Source: AC-56 sp963702195
GTDB taxonomy: Bacteria; Actinomycetota; Thermoleophilia; Solirubrobacterales; 70-9
Assembly: GCA_963702195.1 (NCBI GenBank)
Contig: OY969725.1
Location: 3,247,770 to 3,311,769 of the forward strand
Length of the DNA: 64,000 nt
Direction: 5' to 3'
The notes under the pieces were generated by a model, which was given only the letters and a program-made list of their open reading frames with translations, did not search any database and was not told where the DNA came from. This document shows positions 57,750-64,000 of this stretch, piece by piece; the first letter of the stretch is position 1; every line of letters starts with the position of its first letter. The position numbers were made by a program, and so were the translations under genes.

Positions 57750-58235
57750 CTAGGAGTCCTCGCCCTGGGCGAAGTCCTCGGGCGTGACCTGGTCGAGGAA
57801 GTCCTTGAACTTCTCGACCACCTCCTCGGTGTCCTCGACCTCGTGCTCGAACTCGATCGACGACTCGTCGATCACGTCGTCGGCGGCGAAGATCGGGGCC
57901 GACGTTCGTACGGCGAGGGCGATGGCGTCCGAGGGGCGCGAGTCGATCTCGAGCTCGGAGCCGTTGACCGAGACCGTGATCGACGCGTAGAACGTGTTGT
58001 CGCGCAGCTCGGTCACCGACACCCGCTCGCACTTCGCGTCGAGCTGCTCGAGGAGGTCTGACAGCAGATCGTGCGTCATCGGGCGGGGCGTGGACGCGCC
58101 CTGGAGCTTCATCAGGATGGCGGCGGCCTCCGGATGCCCGATCCAGATCGGGAGGAACCGGTTGCCGTCAACCGTCTTCAACAGCACGATCGGCTGCTTG
58201 CCGACCATGTCGAAGCTCACGCCGTAGATCTGCAT
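57750..58235 (-). CDS. Bifunctional nuclease family protein (DUF151)
   Basis: The 161-residue protein matches BFN/DUF151: MQIYGVSFDMVGKQPIVLLK, LPIWIGHPEAAAILMKLQG, MTHDLLSDLLEQLDA, NTFYASITVSVNGSELEIDS and RPSDAIALAVRTSAPIFAAD. The acidic C-terminal tail (DTEEVVEKFKDFLDQVTPED) is common in actinobacteria. Some relatives have nuclease activity; in mycobacteria the role is unclear. ATG 58235 was chosen over TTG 58244. TATAAT on this strand lies at 58278-58283. Confidence 0.93.
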   Translation of the reverse strand: MQIYGVSFDMVGKQPIVLLKTVDGNRFLPIWIGHPEAAAILMKLQGASTPRPMTHDLLSDLLEQLDAKCERVSVTELRDNTFYASITVSVNGSELEIDSRPSDAIALAVRTSAPIFAADDVIDESSIEFEHEVEDTEEVVEKFKDFLDQVTPEDFAQGEDS

Positions 58236-58277
58236 CTGTTGCAAGTTTCGTCTCCGAGCCCTCGCTGGCCTGCCGGG

Positions 58278-58283
58278 ATTATA
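58278..58283 (-). promoter_or_regulatory. TATAAT -10 element of the bifunctional nuclease gene
   Basis: A perfect TATAAT on the minus strand lies 42 nt before the ATG at 58235, so unlike many genes here this one would have a leader of about 35 nt. A -35 hexamer is not convincing (GATTCC at 17-nt spacing). Confidence 0.5.
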
Positions 58284-58339
58284 GGTGTGGGTATGGGGTC
58301 GGAATCCCGGCCGGATTTGGCCCGGCGGCGGCCAGCGGC

Positions 58340-58345
58340 CATAAT
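58340..58345 (+). promoter_or_regulatory. -10-like element of the SRPBCC-protein gene
   Basis: CATAAT ends 9 nt before the ATG at 58355, the same arrangement as at 3693-3698. No ribosome site is present between. Confidence 0.4.
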
Positions 58346-58354
58346 CGACGGCGG

Positions 58355-58804
58355 ATGTCCGAAGCGCGTCAGCAGGCGTACATCGAGGCGCCCGTCCAGG
58401 TCGTCTGGGAGCTCATCTCGGATGTCGACCGCCATCCCGAGTGGTGGCCCCGCGTTCTCTCGGTCGAATGCGAGGGACTGGAGCCGGGCTGCAACTACCG
58501 GCAGGTCACCCAGACCCCGCTGGGCAAGGACGAGATGTACCTCCATGTCGACTCGATGGACGACTGCCGCAACCTCATCATCCGGTGCGTCAACACGGGG
58601 ACGTTCGTCCGCTGGACCCTCGCCGAGGCGCAGGACGGGACCTTCGTCGACGCGACCTTCGGCATGGAGCCGTTCAAGCTCCAGTACCGGATGTTCGACT
58701 GGACGGTCGGGCGCCGCTTCTTCCGCAACTGGCTCGACGAGTCGCTGGACGCGATGCGTCGCGTCCTGGCGGATCGGGACCAGGCCACGCAGACCAAGCC
58801 CTAG
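58355..58804 (+). CDS. SRPBCC-fold (polyketide cyclase/START-like) protein
   Basis: The 149-residue protein has AYIEAPVQVVWELISDVDRH then PEWWPRVLSVECEGLEPGCN, and a C-terminal helix with FDWTVGRRFFRNWLDESLDA. It is a hydrophobic-ligand-binding fold; function is not assigned. It stands alone, divergent from the bifunctional nuclease gene. Confidence 0.88.
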   Translation: MSEARQQAYIEAPVQVVWELISDVDRHPEWWPRVLSVECEGLEPGCNYRQVTQTPLGKDEMYLHVDSMDDCRNLIIRCVNTGTFVRWTLAEAQDGTFVDATFGMEPFKLQYRMFDWTVGRRFFRNWLDESLDAMRRVLADRDQATQTKP

Positions 58805-58886
58805 TGGGACGGCCGACTCCCGGGGGAGACGGCTCGGTGCCGGCTGGCTCCAGAATCCGCCCACTCCCCGCCGTAATCTCGGCACC

Positions 58887-59735
58887 ATGCGCGCCGACAA
58901 AGCCCGCGCTTGCTCGGCTGTGGCGCTCGCCTCGAGCATCATCGCTCTCGCCGCCGCGGCCGGCGGCTGCGGGGTGCGGTCCACCTCGCCCGCGGCCGGG
59001 ACGTTCACGCCGCGGGTGCCCGGCACGCTGATCGTCGCGACCTCGGATGTTCCGGATCCGGGGTTCTGGGAGGGCACCCCCGCTCATCCGACCGGCGGTC
59101 TCGAGTATGAGTTGGCAAGGGCGCTGGCCGATCGCTTCGACCTGCAATCGGTCCGGATCCGAATCGTGCACTTCCACCGAATCGTCGCCGGGGACCTCGG
59201 CGGCGCCGACCTGGCGCTGGACCTGATCACGCCAACTTCGCAACGCGAGGAGCACCTCGACTTCTCAACCCCGTATCTGACCGATGCCCCGACCGTGGTC
59301 GTACGAAGCGGCACCTCGATCCCCGACCTGGCGGCGGCGCAGGATCTCCGCTGGGGCGCCGTCAACTCAACGACGTTTGTCGACGATATCCAGACCATGG
59401 TCACCCCGGACGCTCCGATCCGGATCTTCGACAACCAGCCGGAGATGATGTCGGCTCTCGAGCGAGGACGGGTCGACGCGGTGATGTTCGACTTGCCGCT
59501 TGCCGTCGCTATCGCCGACCACTCGAATGGCAGGCTCGACGCGGCGGTCCAGCTGCCGTCCAAGGAGACCATCGCCGCCGCGCTGCCCAAGGGCTCCAGC
59601 AACGTCCAGGCCGTCGACTCGGCGATCCGCGCCTTCATCGCCGATGGCAGCGTCGACGGCTGGCTCGAGCAGTGGGTCGGATCGGCCGCCGCGAATGCCG
59701 ATACCGCGATCCCGCTGCTTCACACCACTCGCTGA
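58887..59735 (+). CDS. Amino-acid-type substrate-binding lipoprotein (SBP family 3)
   Basis: The 282-residue protein has a lipoprotein signal (ACSAVALASSIIALAAAAGG, Cys28) and the SBP_bac_3 pattern: GTLIVATSDVPDPGFWEG, GLEYELARALADRFDLQSVR, LALDLITPTSQREEHLDFST, RWGAVNSTTFVDDIQTM and LERGRVDAVMFDLPLAVAIA. No ABC permease or ATPase is next to it. Instead its TGA overlaps the antiporter ATG (TGATG), which suggests a sensor or regulatory partner of that transporter. This is inference. CGTAAT ends 9 nt before the ATG. Confidence 0.9.
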   Translation: MRADKARACSAVALASSIIALAAAAGGCGVRSTSPAAGTFTPRVPGTLIVATSDVPDPGFWEGTPAHPTGGLEYELARALADRFDLQSVRIRIVHFHRIVAGDLGGADLALDLITPTSQREEHLDFSTPYLTDAPTVVVRSGTSIPDLAAAQDLRWGAVNSTTFVDDIQTMVTPDAPIRIFDNQPEMMSALERGRVDAVMFDLPLAVAIADHSNGRLDAAVQLPSKETIAAALPKGSSNVQAVDSAIRAFIADGSVDGWLEQWVGSAAANADTAIPLLHTTR

Positions 59736-61636
59736 TGACACCTTCGCCGCCGATACCCGTGCTCGCCTCGCTGTCGGTCGACTCTCCCACCGGGCCCGCC
59801 TGGGAGTTCCTGGTGCTCTTCCTGGTGGTCATCCTTGGCCCCCCGCTCATCCGGCGAGCCAGGATCCCCGGGATCATCGGCCTGCTCGTCGGCGGCTACG
59901 CGATCGGCCCGTATGGCTTGAACCTGATCGGCGCTGGGAACACGACGGTTCCCGAGCTCGGGCAGCTGGGGCTCCTGTACCTAATGTTCGTCGCCGGCGT
60001 GGAGCTCGATCTCGCCCTGATCCGGGTGCACCGGCGGGCAGTGATCGGCTTCGGCTTCATCACGTTCGCCCTGCCGATGCTCTTTGGGAGCCTCATCGGG
60101 CTGGCCTTGAGCTGGGAGCCGGCGGCGGCGCTCCTGCTGGGCGCGCTGCTCTCCTCGCACACGCTGCTGCTCTATCCCACCGTTCGTCAGGCCGGCCTCT
60201 CCACCGACACCGGCGTCGCGACCGCGGTCGGCGCGACCGTTCTCACGGACACCGCGGCGCTGATCGTCCTCGCAGCGGTGTCGGGATCCCAGCTCGCCGG
60301 CGGCGGTCCGGGTTCGGTTGCTCTGCAGATCGTCGTGGGCCTGGCGGTTCTGATCGCCTTCACGCTTGGTGTCCTGCCACGCCTGACCCGGCTCGGCTTC
60401 CGGTATCTCGGCACCGACCGGGTGGTGCGATACCTCCTCGCCTTCGCGTCGTTCCTGGCAGCGGCCACCGTCGCCGACAGCTTCGGGATCGAGCCGATCG
60501 TGGGTGCTTTCTTCGCCGGACTGGCGCTGAACCGCCTCGTACCCAACGAGGGGCCGTTGATGGAGCGCATCGACTTCTTCGGCACCGCCGTGTTCGTGCC
60601 GATCTTCCTCGTCTCGGTCGGGATGCTTCTCGAGCCGAGCGTGATGGTGCAGGGCGAGACGCTGAAGCTCGCCGGGCTGTTCATCGCCGCGAGCGTCGGA
60701 GGCAAGGCCGTGGCCTCGCTGATCGCCCACCTGACGATGGGCTACTCGCGCCCCCAGGCGGAGGTGATGCTGGGCCTGACGATCCCGCAGGCGGCGGCGA
60801 CCCTGGCGGCCACCGTCGTCGGATTCAACATTGGGCTCTTCGACCAGTCGGTGGTGAACGCCGTACTCGTTCTGATCCTGGTCTCGATCGTCGTCGGCAC
60901 GCTCGTGCTCGAGCGGTCGAAGTCCGCGGTGCCCGTCCCGACAGCCGGAGCCCAGCGGCTTGGAAGGCGCGTGCTCGTGGCCTTGGAGGACGTCGGCCAG
61001 GCCCCGCTGGGCTTTGCGATCGGCGCGAGCATCGCCCAACCGGACACCGGGGTCGTCCGGGGAATCCTGGCTCGGCCGCCCGCGGAGGCCGCCTCGAGCG
61101 GCGAGCTCCTATCCGAGCTCAGCGCGGCGGGGTTCGCCGCTGGAATCGACACCGAACCACAGCTGATCGTGCATACGACCGCGGCCGAGGGAATTCTCAA
61201 TGCCGCCGCCGCCGAGCAGGCGTCGCTGGTGCTGATCGGCCAGCACTCCGCGATGGCCGCCTCGGCATTGGGGACGTCCGGAGAGGCGGTCGCGGCGGCG
61301 ACTCCGGTGCCGGTCGCCATCGTGCTCGGGGAGGTCAAGAGGATCGATGACGTGCAGCTGGTCCGCGATGCCCGGACGGACTCCGGACTCCCCGCCGCCG
61401 ACGCCGACCGCCTCGCGGAGGAGCTCGCGAGGCGAGTCGGGGGCTCCAAGCTGCGCGTGCGCGATGCGGACGGCGCCACCTGGGCGGCGGGCCTTCGCCC
61501 GGGACAGCTCTGCGTCGCCGCCGCGAACTCGTGGCAGCTGATGGCCTCAGCCGATCCGCCGCCGGGTGCGGCAATCATGATCGTCTTGGAGCCGGGAGCC
61601 CCATGGAAGCCGAACGGCGACGACTCGGTCGACTAG
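59735..61636 (+). CDS. CPA2-type cation:proton antiporter with C-terminal universal-stress-like domain
   Basis: The 633-residue protein has about 12 membrane spans (RRARIPGIIGLLVGGYAIGP; ALLLGALLSSHTLLLYPTVR; GIEPIVGAFFAGLALNRLVP by pattern), the CPA2/Kef fold, and a C-terminal soluble region (about 410-630) that contains LVALEDVGQAPLGFAIGASI and LVLIGQHSAMAASALG, a Usp-like fold. Such fusions sense nucleotides or stress. It probably moves K+ or Na+ against protons. Its stop shares CTAG with the stop of the next, convergent gene. Confidence 0.9.
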   Translation: MTPSPPIPVLASLSVDSPTGPAWEFLVLFLVVILGPPLIRRARIPGIIGLLVGGYAIGPYGLNLIGAGNTTVPELGQLGLLYLMFVAGVELDLALIRVHRRAVIGFGFITFALPMLFGSLIGLALSWEPAAALLLGALLSSHTLLLYPTVRQAGLSTDTGVATAVGATVLTDTAALIVLAAVSGSQLAGGGPGSVALQIVVGLAVLIAFTLGVLPRLTRLGFRYLGTDRVVRYLLAFASFLAAATVADSFGIEPIVGAFFAGLALNRLVPNEGPLMERIDFFGTAVFVPIFLVSVGMLLEPSVMVQGETLKLAGLFIAASVGGKAVASLIAHLTMGYSRPQAEVMLGLTIPQAAATLAATVVGFNIGLFDQSVVNAVLVLILVSIVVGTLVLERSKSAVPVPTAGAQRLGRRVLVALEDVGQAPLGFAIGASIAQPDTGVVRGILARPPAEAASSGELLSELSAAGFAAGIDTEPQLIVHTTAAEGILNAAAAEQASLVLIGQHSAMAASALGTSGEAVAAATPVPVAIVLGEVKRIDDVQLVRDARTDSGLPAADADRLAEELARRVGGSKLRVRDADGATWAAGLRPGQLCVAAANSWQLMASADPPPGAAIMIVLEPGAPWKPNGDDSVD

Positions 61637-62730
61637 CGCCCCTCGGACTCCCGGGCGAACACGACGCTCAGCACAAACGCGTGATATCGCCCGGCGGCGG
61701 GGTTGGCAGCGGTCGCGCGCTCCAGATTCTCGAAGAACTCGTCGCGGACGGCCGCGGGGTCGGCTCCGCGGGCGCCGGGCGCGAACAGCTCCCGGTCGAG
61801 CGTCGATTCGGCAAAAGCGCGGACGAATGCCGTGCAGGCGGAGGCGTACTCCTCGGCGTCACCACTCCGATCGAGCTCCTCCCAGTACGGATTGGGCACC
61901 TCCTCCATGTGGCCCGTGACCAAGCCCAGCTGCTCCGCCAGCGATCCGCCCGGCCCGACCGGTGCGGCCGCCTCGGCGGCCGTTCTGCAGTAGACCGGGA
62001 AGACGAAGCGGTCCAGCACCCCGCGGTCGAGTATCCCCCGGTCGCTGAGCTCGACGGCGACGTCCCACATCTGATCGAGCAGCTTTGACGCCGAGACCCT
62101 CCCCTCTTCGTCCGTCCCGATCCCCTGGACGAGGAAACGCCCCCCGGGAGCCAGCTCCGCGGAGCGCGCGGTGAGAAAGGCCTCCCAATCACCCGCGGCC
62201 TGCGAGGCGAGGCGCTCCCGCTGGTCTCCCTGCGCCGCCGAGAAGTACATGCCGTCGACGGGTCCGACGTCGGGCTGCCGCCGATACCAGTGCGCAGCGT
62301 TGAAGCACGTCCCCAGGTCTACGACGGCATCCGGAAGCACCTGATCGAAGAAGCTCCCTGCGGCCGCCGTCGAGTAGATCGGGCCGCCCTCGATCTTGCG
62401 ATACCCGCCCTTCTCCGCGGCGAGCCGCAGCGCTCCGAAGTCGCTCGTCGGCAGGTCGTTGTGGATCGCGATCACGGGGACGTCGCGGGAGCGAGCTCGA
62501 ACGGCCTCGATCGCGGTCCTCATCGCCTGCACCGAGGTCGCGCCGGTCCCTGCCCCGTAGTCCGCGATCGCAAGTGGTGCCGTGACGGCGTCGAGGTCCA
62601 GCTCCTCGACCGTCCTCCGGATCGCAGCCGCGCCCGCGCCCACGACCCGCCGCTGGTACTCCGAGTGCGCGTCGTAGAAGCCCTCCGGCTTCATGCCCGA
62701 AGTGGTCGCCTCGCCGCGGTGCTCTCCCAT
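61633..62730 (-). CDS. SAM-dependent carboxyl methyltransferase, SABATH-like
   Basis: The 365-residue protein starts with MKPEGFYDAHSEYQRRVVGA after a short leader, has SAM motif IADYGAGTGATSVQAMRTAI, AIHNDLPTSDFGALRLAAE and DLGTCFNAAHWYRRQPDVG. This matches the plant SABATH methyltransferases that methylate salicylate, jasmonate or other small acids, and their few bacterial homologues. The acceptor is unknown. The ATG at 62730 was kept; a second ATG 12 codons later is possible. It is convergent with the antiporter gene, sharing a CTAG stop. Confidence 0.8.
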   Translation of the reverse strand: MGEHRGEATTSGMKPEGFYDAHSEYQRRVVGAGAAAIRRTVEELDLDAVTAPLAIADYGAGTGATSVQAMRTAIEAVRARSRDVPVIAIHNDLPTSDFGALRLAAEKGGYRKIEGGPIYSTAAAGSFFDQVLPDAVVDLGTCFNAAHWYRRQPDVGPVDGMYFSAAQGDQRERLASQAAGDWEAFLTARSAELAPGGRFLVQGIGTDEEGRVSASKLLDQMWDVAVELSDRGILDRGVLDRFVFPVYCRTAAEAAAPVGPGGSLAEQLGLVTGHMEEVPNPYWEELDRSGDAEEYASACTAFVRAFAESTLDRELFAPGARGADPAAVRDEFFENLERATAANPAAGRYHAFVLSVVFARESEGR

Positions 62731-62761
62731 CGGCTCGCGACCCTACCGCTGCACAACAAGA

Positions 62762-62777
62762 CGAGCCTGCGGGCTCG
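62762..62777 (-). terminator. Hairpin between the nitroreductase-like and methyltransferase genes
   Basis: CGAGCC-TGCG-GGCTCG forms a 6-bp stem with a 4-nt loop, 19 nt after the nitroreductase stop on the minus strand. No U-tract. It may end the upstream transcript weakly. Confidence 0.35.
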
Positions 62778-62795
62778 GGACGACAGCTCGGCGGA

Positions 62796-63827
62796 TCAGC
62801 TGTCCGGCAAGAGCACCTCGGCGAGGGGCCGGCGGGGTGAGTGTTCGACCCGAGGGCCGTAACCCATCCGGACAACGAGTTGAGAGAAGCCCTCCCGACC
62901 GATCGCCTCAAGCACCCGTGGACGGAGCTCCTCGACCTCGTTGGGCTGATTCATGAAGGACGCTGTGACTCCCGCATGCTGCGCCCGAAGGAGGAGCCGG
63001 CCAAGCGCTTGTCCCGCAGACAGCCAGTCCGATGGCTCATCGGTCGAAGTGCCAAGGACGACCAGCAGCGGCGAGTTCTGGACCAGCTCCTCGTCCGTCG
63101 CCGCCTGACGCTTGCCGACGTCAAACCTACGGATCACGTGGGGCGTCGCCTCCGAAACCAGGTCGCCGAGCCCGAAGCTGTAGCCCCGCATGCCGTCGCC
63201 GGAGCGGCTTCTGTTCGGGTGCATCCAGGCCGCCAGCTCGCGACGGAAGCGCTTGTCCGACATCTGCCGACGATCCCCCTCCGCGATCATCTCCACCACC
63301 TGCGTGCGCTGGCGGTCGTCGACGACGTGAAGCCAGGCGCCTTCCTCGTCGGCGTCCCGCCGAAAGGCTGAAGCGAGCTCCTCGGGAGGACGGCGATCCT
63401 CGAAGACGAGCCGCGTGGTCCGGCGCTCTGGAATGGCGCGGAACAATGCCTCCTCCTCCTCGGTGGGCCGATCGCCTTCGTCGAGTCGCACTCGGGCCAG
63501 CAGGTCGGGCTCCTCAAGCTCGGGGAGCAGGGTGACGTTGGCGCTGTGCGCCAGGTGCCGCGCGGCTATGCGCAGGTGAGAGAGCGCGGCTCCACAGGCG
63601 ATCGTCAGTTCGCGATCATGCGGATCGACGACCGGGAGCGCACGCGAACGATCAGCGTGAAGCTCGAGCTCATCGCCATGCAGCCGGAACAGCCAGGGCT
63701 GTGTGTTGTGACCGGAGGGCGCGAGCAAGGCGTAACGCAGACAAAACTCGAGCTTCTCCGCGTCCGTGCCGTCGACCGGGGGCTCGGCGTCGGTGACCCG
63801 CCAGGGAGCGAGAGGGTCTGTGGCGAT
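62796..63827 (-). CDS. Acg-family nitroreductase-like protein, start codon uncertain (ATC)
   Basis: The protein has the Acg signature LAPSGHNTQPWLFRLHGDEL, VDPHDRELTIACGAALSHLR, and a C-terminal NTR-type half with GQALGRLLLRAQHAGVTASF. Mycobacterial Acg is a flavin-sequestering, DosR-controlled member that does not reduce substrates. The first canonical start (TTG 63728) falls inside the conserved motif. Homologous sequence continues upstream (ATDPLAPWRVTDAEPP... EKLEFCLRYAL) with no ATG/GTG/TTG before an in-frame stop. AGGAGG lies 10 nt before an ATC at 63825-63827, which gives 343 residues. Confidence 0.78.
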   Translation of the reverse strand: MATDPLAPWRVTDAEPPVDGTDAEKLEFCLRYALLAPSGHNTQPWLFRLHGDELELHADRSRALPVVDPHDRELTIACGAALSHLRIAARHLAHSANVTLLPELEEPDLLARVRLDEGDRPTEEEEALFRAIPERRTTRLVFEDRRPPEELASAFRRDADEEGAWLHVVDDRQRTQVVEMIAEGDRRQMSDKRFRRELAAWMHPNRSRSGDGMRGYSFGLGDLVSEATPHVIRRFDVGKRQAATDEELVQNSPLLVVLGTSTDEPSDWLSAGQALGRLLLRAQHAGVTASFMNQPNEVEELRPRVLEAIGREGFSQLVVRMGYGPRVEHSPRRPLAEVLLPDS

Positions 63828-63964
63828 CTGGACTCTGCCTCCTCTCTAGACCGTCTCGTGAACGCAACGAGGCCGGCTTGCGTGGCTCGGCTAGACCGTG
63901 CGGAGCCCATCGTAATCCGCGAGCCGCTTTCTCACGATTGCGCACGCCTGGATGGATGATGTGA

Positions 63965-64000
63965 TGGGCGATCCTGGACTCGAACCAGGGACCTCCTCCT
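63965..64000 (-). tRNA. tRNA, 3' part only, cut by the window edge
   Basis: On the minus strand the T-arm CCTGG-TTCGAGT-CCAGG is followed by ATCGCCC and discriminator A, so the 5' acceptor should be GGGCGAT. The visible variable loop is AGGTC and the 3' anticodon stem GGAGG. The anticodon lies beyond the edge; the acceptor and variable loop would fit tRNA-Ile(GAT) or -Val, but this is not decidable here. CCA is not encoded. Confidence 0.85.

Overview
This 64 kb window is chromosomal DNA of a high-G+C actinobacterium. The gene set fits the Thermoleophilia/Solirubrobacterales lineage best: F420-type oxidoreductase, ParB-like and zinc-ribbon orphans, Bacillus-like qcrABC with menaquinone, a Mycobacterium-type Dcd, Tat export. 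The lineage is inferred from style, not from an rRNA gene. I see no rRNA operon, CRISPR array, IS element or prophage. One complete tRNA (Lys-CTT) and one partial tRNA at the right edge are present.

Layout. 0.1-11 kb: PLP aminotransferase, sucCD, HAD hydrolase, sulfotransferase, RibD-like reductase, UDP-sugar dehydrogenase with a mini WecB-like partner, acyl-CoA synthetase. 11-19 kb: ParB-like protein, a four-gene sugar ABC importer, nucleotidyltransferase, F420 oxidoreductase, ArsR-like regulator, universal stress protein. 19-24.7 kb: NTF2-like protein, a 22-bp perfect palindrome, a broken DUF2867 gene, a MacB-type ABC exporter with a lipoprotein, and a second ArsR-like regulator paralogous to the first. 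24.7-28.75 kb: a short accessory segment ending exactly at the 3' end of tRNA-Lys, with an HNH-repeat protein and three unrelated membrane proteins of unknown function. 28.8-33.4 kb: TPR protein, tatC, tatA and a dCTP deaminase gene split by a LAGLIDADG intein.

33.4-42.3 kb is the functional core: ten minus-strand genes in one direction, most with start/stop overlaps or short gaps. In order of transcription they are hemB, a fused AhbA-AhbB siroheme-decarboxylase-like gene, hemL, an acyl-ACP thioesterase-like gene, a HepS1-like prenyl-synthase subunit, qcrA, qcrB, qcrC (cytochrome b subunit IV fused to cytochrome c), menG and a long-chain prenyl diphosphate synthase. They would make heme, menaquinone and the menaquinol:cytochrome c reductase that uses both; the Rieske protein carries a twin-arginine signal and tatAC lie 3 kb away.

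42.5-64 kb: ABC-2 drug/lipid exporter, CorA-like fragment, YmdB and HD phosphohydrolases, a cell-envelope glycosylation cluster (AP-superfamily phosphodiesterase, GtrA, GT87-like), a secreted esterase, aminotransferase plus ddl, TetR/cupin divergon, bifunctional nuclease, SRPBCC protein, an amino-acid-type binding lipoprotein coupled to a CPA2 antiporter with a USP domain, a SABATH-like methyltransferase and an Acg-like nitroreductase.

Signals that cross genes: at least ten start codons have a TAnnnT hexamer ending only 6-10 nt upstream, pointing to leaderless transcription; two genes have conserved N-termini with no ATG/GTG/TTG but a good Shine-Dalgarno followed by ATC; and a 19-nt element (consensus CAYTGAMGGGTTATCGACG) recurs in the same orientation in two intergenic regions.
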